From Alteromonas pelagimontana (GTDB lineage: Bacteria; Pseudomonadota; Gammaproteobacteria; Enterobacterales; Alteromonadaceae), in the NCBI RefSeq assembly GCF_002499975.2, contig NZ_CP052766.1:1612001-1676000 (forward strand): a stretch of 64,000 nt of DNA, given 5' to 3'. Below, one piece after another: positions 8,723 through 17,373 of this stretch. The position numbers were made by a program, and so were the translations under genes. Under the pieces are notes generated by a model that was not told the DNA's origin, searched no databases, and saw only the letters and a program-made list of their open reading frames with translations. Each line of letters opens with the position of its first letter. The first letter of the stretch is position 1.

Positions 8723-11029
8723 TTAAGAACCAAATAAGCGCTCCCACCATCCCTTTTCCTCTTCAGGAGCCTGCACTGGCTTGCCGGCACAATCCTGGCT
8801 GGGGGGCGGCAATACATCCAGTATAGCAGGCACACTCATACTATTAGGACAACCCGGGATGCTGACCGCACCTGTGGCGGCATCAAAATGAGCTATCCCC
8901 AAGCCTTGGGGAAAACGTCGCGATAACGATTTTGGTTGTTGCAACTTCTGATAATTAACGTAAACAGGCAACGCCCCCCCGGCACCAGTAAGATTAACAG
9001 GTTCGTTATTATCGTTCCCCACCCACACCGTAATAACGTTATTGCGATCAAAGCCGGTAAACCAACTATCTCTGTAATCGTCTGTCGTTCCGGTTTTACC
9101 TGCCATATTGATATTGGGAAAAGCTTTACCAACTCGTTTCGCAGTGCCTTCCATCGTCACCTTATATAGCGCGTAATTTAATAAATAGGTCGCGGCTTCA
9201 TCTACTCGCTGAGAATAAAATTCGGCCTGTCGCCAGAGCAAACGGTTGTTCGCCGAAACTACAGCGGTCACGGTGTGAAGCGGAACGTACCTTCCGTTAT
9301 TAGAAATAGTCTGGTACATCTGATTAATTTCCACAGGCGCCATTGACATAGCGCCTAACGTGAGCGCTGGCACGCGATCCACAGTAGTACTAACGCCAAG
9401 GCGGCTGATAGTATCAGCCACATTGTCCAGACCCACTTGCATCCCGAGATTAACAGTTGGCACATTAAGCGATTCTGTCAGTGCAGTAATAAGCGGCACC
9501 TGCCCCTGAAATTTTTTATTAGAATTGAGCGGCGACCACAGTTTTCCGCCTTTGCTTTTTAACGTGATAGGTTTATCTTCTAGCGGTGAAGCTAAGTTAA
9601 ATTCTGCCGGATTTTCCAGAGCGGTAAGATATACCGCCGGTTTTATCAAGGATCCCACCTGCCGATGCGCATCTAGCGCCCGGTTAAAACCTTTGTAACC
9701 CGTATTACGGCCGCCCACAATGGCGCGAATTTCGCCGCTGGTAATATCGGTAACAAGCATGGCGGATTCTAGCTGCGCACTGCGATCTGCCTGCAGACCT
9801 TCTAGCGTTTCACGCACTGCTTTTTCTGCCCGGCGCTGAGCGTAAATATCCAACGTAGTGAAAACTTTTACGCCGGAATCGCGCAAAGAGGGATCAGCAA
9901 GAATATCGGTGAGTTCTCGCCGCACTTTCTCCATGAAAGCTGGATGTTTGCCGCTTGCCAGACTATCCCCGGAGGCTAAACCTAATGGCATATTGACGTA
10001 TTGTTCGTATTGATTCCTGTCAATTTCGTTGGCATCAAACATCACACGCAACACCAGATTCCGGCGTTCCAGCACCCGCTCGGGATGGCTGCGGGGATTA
10101 TAATAAGAAGGGCCTTTAATCATTGCCACCAATGTCGCCATTTCGGCCGCGTTTAATTCATTTGCGGGCCGATCAAAATAGAAGTAACTCGCTAGCCCGA
10201 AGCCATGTACAGCCATATCACCGTTTTGACCCAAAAAGACTTCGTTGAGATAAGCCTGCAGAATTTCCGACTTGCTGTAGCGTGCGTCAATGATTATTGC
10301 CATCAACGCTTCTTTCATTTTGCGAGTGATAGCCTTTTCCCGTGAAAGATAGAGGTTCTTCACCAATTGCTGGGTTAATGTACTGCCTCCTTGCACGGTT
10401 CTACCTGCTTTAATATTGGCAACCAGCGCGCGCAGGATAGAAAGTGGTGAAACACCAAAATGGCTATAGAAGTTTTTGTCTTCAACCAACGTCAACATGT
10501 TGGGTAACATTTCTGGAACGTTTTCAAGTTGCACCAGCATCCGGTCTTCGCGGCTGCTACTGACTAACCGTGTCACCAACCACGGTTCCAGCCTTACTGT
10601 TCCTACATTTTGCTGAGCATTGATATCTTCAATACTGACAATTTTTGAGCTTTGCCAATTAATTTTTAATTTTCGAACAGGTTCGAATCCGTCAGCGAAA
10701 TTAAACGCCCTGCGCATTACCGTAAGCGTGTTGGTTTGATAAGTGTACTCACCACTACTGTCAGCGCGGTTTACCTTCCGATAACCCAGCAGTTGTAATT
10801 CTTCCAGCACTTCTTTAGGTGTAATTTCCTGCTGCTTACTTAATGTTAAGGGACGTGCGAAGATCTGGGCCGGAACCTCCCATTTGTTTCCGTTGAAGGT
10901 ATGCTGGATCTGCGCATCAAGATAAATCATATAGCCAATGAGCACCACGATGCCGACGAACGTCAGTTTGAAGAACAGCCCAAGCCAACTAATGCGCTTT
11001 TTTTTCGCTTGCGTTTGTTTTTTAGCCAC
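8723..11029 (-). CDS. mrcB: Penicillin-binding protein 1B (bifunctional)
   Basis: A 768-aa class A PBP that polymerises glycan strands and cross-links peptides in the periplasm. A short basic cytoplasmic tail (KKQTQAKKKR) precedes one membrane helix (about residues 15-40). A UB2H-like regulatory region follows, then the GT51 glycosyltransferase with EDKNFYSHFG and QGGSTLTQQLVKNL, then the transpeptidase with SxxK in GSLIKP, SLN in ESLNVP and KTGTT. The length agrees with PBP1B. The gene is divergent from the DUF6489-phaC unit, with about 110 bp between starts. A complete MITE-like element lies just downstream of its stop. No defect is seen. Confidence 0.95.
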   Translation of the reverse strand: MAKKQTQAKKKRISWLGLFFKLTFVGIVVLIGYMIYLDAQIQHTFNGNKWEVPAQIFARPLTLSKQQEITPKEVLEELQLLGYRKVNRADSSGEYTYQTNTLTVMRRAFNFADGFEPVRKLKINWQSSKIVSIEDINAQQNVGTVRLEPWLVTRLVSSSREDRMLVQLENVPEMLPNMLTLVEDKNFYSHFGVSPLSILRALVANIKAGRTVQGGSTLTQQLVKNLYLSREKAITRKMKEALMAIIIDARYSKSEILQAYLNEVFLGQNGDMAVHGFGLASYFYFDRPANELNAAEMATLVAMIKGPSYYNPRSHPERVLERRNLVLRVMFDANEIDRNQYEQYVNMPLGLASGDSLASGKHPAFMEKVRRELTDILADPSLRDSGVKVFTTLDIYAQRRAEKAVRETLEGLQADRSAQLESAMLVTDITSGEIRAIVGGRNTGYKGFNRALDAHRQVGSLIKPAVYLTALENPAEFNLASPLEDKPITLKSKGGKLWSPLNSNKKFQGQVPLITALTESLNVPTVNLGMQVGLDNVADTISRLGVSTTVDRVPALTLGAMSMAPVEINQMYQTISNNGRYVPLHTVTAVVSANNRLLWRQAEFYSQRVDEAATYLLNYALYKVTMEGTAKRVGKAFPNINMAGKTGTTDDYRDSWFTGFDRNNVITVWVGNDNNEPVNLTGAGGALPVYVNYQKLQQPKSLSRRFPQGLGIAHFDAATGAVSIPGCPNSMSVPAILDVLPPPSQDCAGKPVQAPEEEKGWWERLFGS

Positions 11030-11137
11030 TTATCATGCCATGATGGGAAAACACAGCGTGAATTCTGCTGGTTTAAGCGCACAATTACCAGTGTAATTAC
11101 CCAATTCTTCTATGCCCGTTTCAGCGAGGAAACACCG

Positions 11138-11377
11138 ATGAAAATTTCCGTAGACGTTGATATATCACCCAAAGAAGCCCGCGAACTGATGGGATGGCCG
11201 GATATGAGCAAGCTTTACGAAACCAGCATTTCCACACTTTCAGAGCAGATGCAAAACGGCAACACAGACGCAATGATGTCAATGCTAAAGCCGTATCTTG
11301 ATGGTAGCCAGCAAGCTTTCTCGTTCTATCAAAAAATGTTCGAGGGATTAGCCTCAACAGGTACTGCAAAAAAATAA
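11138..11377 (+). CDS. DUF6489 family protein, PHA-locus associated
   Basis: A 79-aa soluble protein, MKISVDVDISPKEARELMGW at the N-terminus, followed by a helical region (YETSISTLSEQMQNG) and a C-terminal helix with FSFYQKMFEGL. The beginning and size fit the DUF6489 family as I remember it, which is often found next to PHA synthase genes. The start ATG at 11138 follows a GCGAGGAAAC ribosome-binding site; the frame extends further upstream but into the mrcB promoter side without support. It lies 15 bp before phaC and is certainly co-transcribed with it. A role in granule formation or synthase activity is inferred from context only. Confidence 0.7.
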   Translation: MKISVDVDISPKEARELMGWPDMSKLYETSISTLSEQMQNGNTDAMMSMLKPYLDGSQQAFSFYQKMFEGLASTGTAKK

Positions 11378-11392
11378 CTGTGGAGGTGTCTT

Positions 11393-13162
11393 GTGAAACA
11401 GCAAGACGAAGATGATATTCTTGATACGCTAAATAAATACGCACATCAGTTTAATGCCATGGTGCAGGAGGTGTTAAGTCGCCGCAGTGACAGTGCAGAT
11501 ACCGAAGCAATGTTTGATCCGGAAAAACTCCATTCTATGTTGGCGGGCAAGGTTGAGGTAAATTCCGCTAAGCTGATACAGAACCAGATGGACTTCATGC
11601 GGCAACAAACTGAACTGTGGCAGCAAGCAACGAAGGCAATGCTGGGAGAAAAAGCAGCCGCCGTGGTAAGCGAAGAAAGTAACGATAGGCGATTTTCTCA
11701 CAGTGACTGGCAGGACAATCCTGTGTTCAGTTATCTTAAACAAGCTTACCTGATTAATTCAAAAATGCTGCAAGGCATGATTGAATCCATGGAATTCAAA
11801 GATCCTAAATCGGCTGAGCAAGTCAAATTTTATACCCGCCAATATATCAATTCGGTCTCACCAACGAATTATCTGCTTTCTAATCCCGAAGTGTGTGAAG
11901 AAATTCTTAAAACCAAAGGCCAGAATATGGTCAAGGGCATTGAGAATTTCATGCATGATTTAGAACAAAGCCCCCTTGAAGCGTTTAAAATTACGCAAAC
12001 TGATATGTCTGCCTTTGCGCTGGGGGAAAATTTAGCAACAACGAAAGGTGAAATAATTTACCAGAACCCGTTGATGCAACTGATTCATTACGCGCCAAAA
12101 AAAGTAAAGACTTACGCAACGCCGATTTTGTTTGTCCCGCCGTTTATCAATAAATATTACATTCTGGATCTTGATGAGAATAAATCGGTGGTAAACGGGC
12201 TGCTTGATCAGGGCCACAGCGTATTCATGATTTCCTGGATTAATCCTGATGCCAGTTTGGCTAAACATGACTTTGTCAGTTATATGCGGCTAGGCCCTTT
12301 AGCGGCAATGGATGTTGTCACCCAGATAACCCAACAATCCAAACTGAATATGGTTGGATTTTGTGTAGGCGGAACTTTATTAGGTATGACGGCCGCCTAT
12401 CTTCGTGCTCAAGGTGATGAGCGAATCGCCTCTCTGACCCTTCTAACCACGTTATTGGATTTTAGCGAGCCTGGTGAAGTGGGTAATTATCTTACCGAAG
12501 AAGCATTGCCGATTATGGAGCGACATGCGGAACTCAAAGGAATTTACGACGGCCGCATTTTGGGCCTGAGCTTTAGTATGCTAAGAGAGAATAATCTGTT
12601 TTGGTCGTACTTCATCAACAATTATCTAAAAGGGAAAGATCCGGCTCCTTTTGACATTTTGTTCTGGAACAGCGATGCCACTAATATAACTGCAGCGTGC
12701 TTTAAGCAGTATATTCGGACAACATATTGGGAAGATAAGCTTAAACAACCTGGTGGAATACAAATAGACGGTGTGCCTATCGATTTGGCAAATATTGATA
12801 TGCCGGTTTATTTCCTTTCCACCCTGGCAGACCATATCGTGTTGTGGCAAGGCGCCTATAAAGGTACACAACTCGTTAAAGGAGATACGCGGTTCGTCTT
12901 AGGAGGTTCCGGACATCTCGCGGGGGTAATTACTCCCCCGGAAAGCGGAAAATATCCACATTGGGTAAACGCAGAGTTACCAGCAACTGCCAGTGAATGG
13001 TTTGACGGTGCTACTAAAAAAGAGGGTTCATGGTGGCCAGACTGGCATCAATGGTTGCTTTCCCATGGCAAGCAAAAAACTGCGGCAGTAAAACCGGGAA
13101 AACATAAAGATTTTCCTGTCATAGAAGCCGCCCCCGGAAGCTATGCGCGGCGCCAACTGTAA
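11393..13162 (+). CDS. phaC: Class I poly(3-hydroxyalkanoate) synthase
   Basis: A 589-aa PHA synthase that polymerises 3-hydroxyacyl-CoA to polyester on the surface of intracellular granules. The lipase-like box GFCVGG places the catalytic nucleophile at Cys324; the downstream catalytic Asp and His lie in LADHIVLW and GSGHLAG. The N-terminal ~100 residues are the variable class I domain, and the length matches class I enzymes (about 560-600 aa); no phaE partner is present. The GTG start at 11393 is supported by TGGAGGTG upstream. It forms an operon with the small DUF6489 gene. Substrate preference for short-chain monomers is inferred from class I type and the phaB gene nearby. Confidence 0.95.
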   Translation: MKQQDEDDILDTLNKYAHQFNAMVQEVLSRRSDSADTEAMFDPEKLHSMLAGKVEVNSAKLIQNQMDFMRQQTELWQQATKAMLGEKAAAVVSEESNDRRFSHSDWQDNPVFSYLKQAYLINSKMLQGMIESMEFKDPKSAEQVKFYTRQYINSVSPTNYLLSNPEVCEEILKTKGQNMVKGIENFMHDLEQSPLEAFKITQTDMSAFALGENLATTKGEIIYQNPLMQLIHYAPKKVKTYATPILFVPPFINKYYILDLDENKSVVNGLLDQGHSVFMISWINPDASLAKHDFVSYMRLGPLAAMDVVTQITQQSKLNMVGFCVGGTLLGMTAAYLRAQGDERIASLTLLTTLLDFSEPGEVGNYLTEEALPIMERHAELKGIYDGRILGLSFSMLRENNLFWSYFINNYLKGKDPAPFDILFWNSDATNITAACFKQYIRTTYWEDKLKQPGGIQIDGVPIDLANIDMPVYFLSTLADHIVLWQGAYKGTQLVKGDTRFVLGGSGHLAGVITPPESGKYPHWVNAELPATASEWFDGATKKEGSWWPDWHQWLLSHGKQKTAAVKPGKHKDFPVIEAAPGSYARRQL

Positions 13163-13534
13163 TGCGCATTGATAGTAAGGACACAGGTCCAGAGCTGCGA
13201 AATCCAGAAAAAGAATACTGCCAATCCGCAATAATGGGTGATCAGCTCGCAGGCAGAGGTTTAGTAGAAAGAGAAGGCGAAAAAAAGCAGATAAGGAATA
13301 ATTCCTTTTCTGCTTCTATTTCATTAGGTAGCGACTATAGAGCCTGTTAGAATTTGCTTTCCGCGTATTGCTCTTAATAAACCTGTTTGGTCTGCTGCGC
13401 CAGCTACCCAACTTAATCAGCTAAGTGAAATGTTGAGCAGTGACAAGCAAGTCAGATTTTTTGGCTACACTGGGACAGCAATTGCAGATTTTTTCTACTG
13501 CACTACAAATTCTGCAACTCAGCCCTGAATAAAA
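13163..13534. other. Intergenic region after phaC
   Basis: 372 bp between phaC (+) and the DUF4168 gene (-). A 62-codon open frame begins inside the phaC stop (TAATG) but is unlike any recognised protein and lacks a ribosome-binding site of its own. No clear terminator with a T-run was found. Confidence 0.4.
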
Positions 13535-13942
13535 TTAACTGTTTTCTTCGATATTTGCCATTTTCAGAACCCGGTCACGCAGCTTTTCGTCAACTTGTAC
13601 TTGCTGAGCGATGGTGCTGTACGTTTGAACAGAAAGACCGGTTTTTTCAATTTTTGCTACCATTTCACTTTGCGCAGCTTGTTGAATTTTCTTTGCTTCT
13701 TCTGGACTTTCTACTTTCTTGAATTCGGCATCGTATTTATTTGCAACCTGTCCTACGGCCTGCATTGCCTCAGTAAATTTCATCAAAGTATCATCATCAA
13801 AGTTTTGCGACTGGGGTGCGCTTTCAGTCATCTGGCTTTCGGAAGCCTGATTGTTAGCGCCTTCCTGAGCGGCAAAAGCAGAAGAAGTAGCGCAGGCGGC
13901 AACGAAGGCGCTCATGAGAAGATTTTTCGCGAATTTATTCAT
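13535..13942 (-). CDS. DUF4168 domain exported protein
   Basis: A 135-aa protein with a signal peptide (MNKFAKN n-region, hydrophobic LLMSAFVAACATSSAFA, cleavage after AFA). A Gln/Ser/Glu-rich linker follows, then a helical domain (FTEAMQAVGQVANKYDAEF ... IAQQVQVDEKLRDRVLKM) that fits DUF4168, a family of small exported proteins of unknown function. Two ATGs are adjacent; I chose the one at 13942 because GGAG then lies 6 bp upstream. The gene sits between phaC and phaR but on the opposite strand, so it is not part of the PHA operons even though it is enclosed by them. Confidence 0.78.
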   Translation of the reverse strand: MNKFAKNLLMSAFVAACATSSAFAAQEGANNQASESQMTESAPQSQNFDDDTLMKFTEAMQAVGQVANKYDAEFKKVESPEEAKKIQQAAQSEMVAKIEKTGLSVQTYSTIAQQVQVDEKLRDRVLKMANIEENS

Positions 13943-14380
13943 CATTGACTCCAAGTCAGATCTAGGGACCCCGGAAAAGGGCGCTAGCTAAAAAGTAAAC
14001 CAGCCTAAGTGCTAAAGCCAAAATCATACCACCACACAAATACCTCTAATTAACAGCGGGTTACTGATTACGAGCCTGAAATCCAGCCGCACAGAGGCTT
14101 TATTGTGTCGTTTTTACACGACGCTTAAGTAAAGTATCCTTCAATATTTTTTTAAAATGCCTAAATAATTGTTCCGAAGTATGAGTCATACCGAACACAC
14201 CATTTAAAATACGGTATCATGATCTCCTCGTTTTGCCTTTTTATGTATAGCACACGTACAAACCGCTATTTAGTAAAGTAGCCTTTCTTTCGGGTTCTCA
14301 TAGGGAGCTACGCTATCCGCTTGCCTGCCTCTCCCCTTTTACGCTACTCTCACCCAATTCCCCAATGCAGAGCCGCAGTT
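13943..14380. other. Intergenic region upstream of phaR
   Basis: 438 bp between divergent genes. It contains the short copy of repeat family 2 (14161-14273) and presumably the promoters of both the DUF4168 gene and phaR. No copy of the TGCTGC-N3-GCAGCA palindrome was seen here, so phaR itself shows no visible operator of that type. Confidence 0.5.
14161..14273 (+). repeat. Dispersed repeat family 2, short copy
   Basis: About 113 bp matching 44243-44420 at both ends: the left part shares CGAAGTATGAGTCATA (containing the palindrome TATGAGTCATA) and the right part shares GTTTTGCCTTTT, TAGCACAC and the closing GCTATTTAG. The copy lacks about 65 bp of the internal segment present in the other copy. 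It is non-coding and lies in the phaR upstream region. Confidence 0.6.
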
Positions 14381-14806
14381 ATGATCACTATCAAAAAGTA
14401 CCCAAACCGCCGACTCTATGATACATCCCGTAGCCAGTACGTAAATCTGGATTATATAAAGACACTGATCAATGACCGCAAAGATTTCCAGGTAATAGAC
14501 TCCAAATCTGAAGAAGACATAACCAAGTCACTGCTGCTGCAAATTATCAGTGAATCGGAAAGTAACGTGCATCAGTCGCTACTTACCAACACGCTCCTAA
14601 AACAACTTATCCGGTTTTATGACAGCGATATGGAACCTTATGTGCGTGAATATCTTGAACAGAGTCTGGTAAACTTTATTGCGCAGCAAGATAAGATGCA
14701 GGGCATGATGAAAAACATGGTGGACTCCAATCCCTTTACTATATTCAGCAAGATTGTCGAGCAAAATATGGAAACCTGGTCCCCTGCGAAAAAATCCAAA
14801 AAATAG
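14381..14806 (+). CDS. phaR: PHA synthesis regulator PhaR
   Basis: A 141-aa regulator that binds both DNA and PHA granules and represses phasin genes until polymer forms. The N-terminus MITIKKYPNRRLYDTSRSQY is the hallmark of the PHB/PHA accumulation regulator DNA-binding domain, followed by the PHB_acc region (FQVIDSKSEEDITKSLLLQI and LIRFYDSDMEPYVREYLE) and a lysine-rich end (PAKKSKK). The frame continues upstream, but ATG at 14381 is where family members start. The first phasin gene follows 193 bp downstream, and that gap carries three perfect 15-bp palindromes, matching the expected regulatory target. Confidence 0.93.
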   Translation: MITIKKYPNRRLYDTSRSQYVNLDYIKTLINDRKDFQVIDSKSEEDITKSLLLQIISESESNVHQSLLTNTLLKQLIRFYDSDMEPYVREYLEQSLVNFIAQQDKMQGMMKNMVDSNPFTIFSKIVEQNMETWSPAKKSKK

Positions 14807-14819
14807 TGCTGCCGTGGTT

Positions 14820-14834
14820 TGCTGCGCCGCAGCA
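14820..14834. promoter_or_regulatory. Putative PhaR operator 1
   Basis: Perfect palindrome TGCTGC-GCC-GCAGCA, 14 bp after the phaR stop. It contains CTGC-N3-GCAG, the type of half-site arrangement reported for PhaR binding in alphaproteobacteria (knowledge of Rhodobacter PhaR). Assignment to PhaR is inferred. Confidence 0.65.
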
Positions 14835-14875
14835 TGAAATACCATCTGCTTATAAATTATTGTTCTAACCCTTTA

Positions 14876-14890
14876 TGCTGCTTTGCAGCA
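14876..14890. promoter_or_regulatory. Putative PhaR operator 2
   Basis: Perfect palindrome TGCTGC-TTT-GCAGCA, centred 56 bp from operator 1. Same 6-3-6 arrangement. Confidence 0.65.
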
Positions 14891-14938
14891 AAAGCATTTG
14901 ACTTCCCCTGCCGATTGTCTATTATTTACTCAACGCTA

Positions 14939-14953
14939 TGCTGCGATGCAGCA
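14939..14953. promoter_or_regulatory. Putative PhaR operator 3
   Basis: Perfect palindrome TGCTGC-GAT-GCAGCA, centred 63 bp from operator 2 and about 47 bp upstream of the first phasin start codon, where it would overlap the promoter or early transcript. Confidence 0.65.
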
Positions 14954-14999
14954 ATTTAGATTGTTCCTTTAATGGATAACGGTTCGTTGGGAGATAAAT

Positions 15000-15638
15000 A
15001 TGTTTAACAAGTTTTCAGAACAACTGAAAAGTAATTCTAAACCTGTAAACACTTTTTTTGAAGTGAACGCAAAGACGCTTGAAACGCTCTCTTTGCATCA
15101 GACAGAGCTGTTTACCGGCCTGATGAGCGACAGCGTAAAGTATATGGAAAGCGTAACTATGCAGACAGAACTGCAAGGCGTGATAGCTGCTAATGCCGAG
15201 TTCGCTGAATCTTTCAGAGAGCGCATCACGAGCGCGTCAAAAGAGACGTTTGCCGCTTTGAACGACATGCGTGAGCAGGTCGTTGACGTTATGAAAAGTA
15301 GCTTCGATACCAACGCATCTACCGTAAGATCTGATATCCAAGATAATGTGGAACAGACGGCAGATATGGTCAATAGTGCCGAAAAAGCGTCTGAAGAAAC
15401 CACTAAAACTGTGGCTCAGGCGGCGCAAAAGGCAACCAAAGATACCGCTGAATCAGCGCAAGAAGTCACGGACAAAACGGCTGAGGCAACAAAGGCTGCA
15501 ACACAAAATGCTGCGGATGAAGCCAAGAAACTGGCAGAAAAGGCCGCGCAGTCTTCGGGGCCAAAGAAAGCAGCATCTCGGTCGCGTGACACCACGTCGG
15601 CCACCAAGAAGCCAGCGACGCCGAAAACTACAGACTAA
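15000..15638 (+). CDS. Phasin with histone-like C-terminal tail
   Basis: A 212-aa granule-associated protein. Residues 1-120 form the helical phasin domain (LETLSLHQTELFTGLMSDSV, then ANAEFAESFRERI and AALNDMREQVVDVMKSSF). The C-terminal 90 residues are a Lys/Ala/Thr/Glu-rich repeat region (KATKDTAESAQ, EATKAATQNAADEAK) ending in a basic tail with KKAASRSRD and TKKPATPKT. This resembles the PhaF type, whose tail binds DNA and helps share granules between daughter cells. ATG at 15000 follows GGGAGATAA. It is preceded by three putative PhaR operators and followed 22 bp later by a second phasin gene. DNA binding by the tail is inferred from composition. Confidence 0.85.
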   Translation: MFNKFSEQLKSNSKPVNTFFEVNAKTLETLSLHQTELFTGLMSDSVKYMESVTMQTELQGVIAANAEFAESFRERITSASKETFAALNDMREQVVDVMKSSFDTNASTVRSDIQDNVEQTADMVNSAEKASEETTKTVAQAAQKATKDTAESAQEVTDKTAEATKAATQNAADEAKKLAEKAAQSSGPKKAASRSRDTTSATKKPATPKTTD

Positions 15639-15660
15639 TTTAAAATAACGGAGATATCTC

Positions 15661-16008
15661 ATGTTTGAACAAATGAATGAACAAATGAAAAACGCTATGA
15701 AACCGATGACCGATTTAGCCGCGCTGAATGTAAACACAATGCAGACGCTAGTGGAAAAACAAAGCTCAATGTACTCTTCTTTAATGAGCGAAGGAATGTC
15801 TTATTTTGAGAAAATCTCTCAGCAGCGAGATGTGACTGCACTGGCACAAGCAAATAAAGCCTATATGGAAAGTGTGCAGGAAACAATGTCAGATACAGCT
15901 AAATCCAGCTATACGATTCTTAATGAAGCTCAGCAAAAAGCGGGTGAAATGCTCAAAGGAATGGGTCAGGATTTCGCTGCCAAAACTCAGTCTGCAGCTA
16001 GTATCTAA
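15661..16008 (+). CDS. Short phasin family protein
   Basis: A 115-aa helical phasin without a tail. The sequence MTDLAALNVNTMQTLVEKQS, then YSSLMSEGMSYFEKISQQRD and KAYMESVQETMSDTAKSSYT follows the same pattern as residues 1-110 of the upstream phasin, which suggests duplication. It coats PHA granules and controls their size and number in known systems. ACGGAGATATCTC precedes the ATG. It lies in the same operon as the larger phasin (22-bp gap) and is followed by phaZ after 57 bp, so granule coating and polymer mobilisation are probably co-regulated by the operators upstream. Confidence 0.85.
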   Translation: MFEQMNEQMKNAMKPMTDLAALNVNTMQTLVEKQSSMYSSLMSEGMSYFEKISQQRDVTALAQANKAYMESVQETMSDTAKSSYTILNEAQQKAGEMLKGMGQDFAAKTQSAASI

Positions 16009-16065
16009 TTAATACCACAATTCCTACCCAGGTCTTACCCCAGTCAGCTTTTGAGGAGAGACGTA

Positions 16066-17283
16066 ATGAACTATCAGGCTTATGAGTATCTGACACGCGG
16101 TGCATATATTATGCATGAAGGACTTAGCCTAATGAATGACATTGCGAGTCATCCTTCCAATCTTCTTTCCCACACTCTGCCCGGCCGCCTTACCCGCGCT
16201 TCGCTGGAAACTGCAATGCGGCTGACACAACGCTACGAAAAGCTGGGGTTCAATATCGACGAGATAAAAATAGAGAACAAACGCTGCCGCGTAAAAGAAG
16301 ATGTAGTATTTAGTAAACCTTTCTGTGACCTGATCCACTTTAACCGTGTGGGCGTGAAAGACGACCATAAGGTCTTGTTGGTCGCGCCGTTATCAGGCCA
16401 TTTTGCCACGTTATTAAAAGGCACGGTTGAAGCATTGTTGCCGGATCACGAGATTTATGTGACCGATTGGGCTGATGCCCGGGAAGTTCCTTTAGCAGAA
16501 GGGCCTTTTACCTTTGATTGTTACGTAGAATACCTCATCGAGTTTCTGGAATTTTTGGGCCCCGGCACGCATATGATTGCAATATGCCAACCTACCGTGC
16601 AAGCCATTATTGCAACAGCGGTGATGGCAGAAAAACAAAATAAGTGCGTACCCAAATCACTCACGTTGATGGCCGGTCCTCTGGATACCAGTAAAAATCC
16701 AACGCGAGTCAATGAATTTGCGGAAGAACGCTCTATGTCCTGGTTCAGAAACGTGGCTATTATGAAGGTTCCGTATGGCTACCCCGGTGAAGGGCGACGG
16801 GTATATCCCGGCTTTATGCAACTGGGCGGTTTTATCAGCATGAATCATCAGGGCCATATGCAAAAATATATGAGCTTTTTCCAAAACCTCGTGTTTGGTG
16901 AAGAAGAAGATGCCGATCGTTTTCGCGCGTTTTATGATGAATACATGGCGGTACTCGATATGCCAGCCGAATTTTATCTTGAAACCATTGAGCGAGTTTT
17001 CAAAAATAATGAGATTGCTCGTGGGGCCATTACTTACAAGGGCGAACCGGTAAACTTTGAAGCCATCGATAACACTGCCTTATTGACGGTGGAAGGTGCA
17101 GATGATGATATCTGCGGTTTAGGCCAGACTGAAGCAGCTCAGGATATCTGCAAAAACATTCCCAAATCTATGCGTCGTCATCACATTCAGCAAGGCGCCG
17201 GTCACTATGGAATTTTTAGTGGTTCCAAGTTCAGAAGGCATATTCGTCCTCTTATAACGGATTTTATTCACAAATACGCGTAG
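16066..17283 (+). CDS. phaZ: Intracellular PHA depolymerase
   Basis: A 405-aa enzyme that hydrolyses stored polyester in the cytoplasm. The N-terminal YQAYEYLTRGAYIMHEGL and the C-terminal region (RHHIQQGAGHYGIFSGSKFR) match the intracellular depolymerase family. The nucleophile is Cys174 in ICQPTVQ, the same context as the catalytic Cys of Ralstonia PhaZ1 (from memory), with GAGHYG carrying the His. No signal peptide is seen, consistent with an intracellular enzyme. ATG at 16066 has GAGGAG 7-8 bp upstream; an in-frame TTG 15 bp earlier is less likely. It lies in line with the phasin genes, giving synthesis, coating and degradation in one locus. Confidence 0.92.
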   Translation: MNYQAYEYLTRGAYIMHEGLSLMNDIASHPSNLLSHTLPGRLTRASLETAMRLTQRYEKLGFNIDEIKIENKRCRVKEDVVFSKPFCDLIHFNRVGVKDDHKVLLVAPLSGHFATLLKGTVEALLPDHEIYVTDWADAREVPLAEGPFTFDCYVEYLIEFLEFLGPGTHMIAICQPTVQAIIATAVMAEKQNKCVPKSLTLMAGPLDTSKNPTRVNEFAEERSMSWFRNVAIMKVPYGYPGEGRRVYPGFMQLGGFISMNHQGHMQKYMSFFQNLVFGEEEDADRFRAFYDEYMAVLDMPAEFYLETIERVFKNNEIARGAITYKGEPVNFEAIDNTALLTVEGADDDICGLGQTEAAQDICKNIPKSMRRHHIQQGAGHYGIFSGSKFRRHIRPLITDFIHKYA

Positions 17284-17373
17284 TTAAAGACCTTGTCGCT
17301 TGGACAGATTTCTCCTCGCTAACATACCGCCACTTGAGGTAGCATGGTGATCTAACCAGCAAAGGTGGATGTT

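Noticed and set aside
13162..13350. 62-codon open frame starting inside the phaC stop codon
   Set aside because: No ribosome-binding site of its own, no family pattern and odd composition; it probably arises by chance after phaC.
15346..15648. Arg/Lys-rich open frame inside the first phasin gene
   Set aside because: Alternative frame of the Ala/Lys/Thr repeat tail; basic composition comes from the repeat codons.
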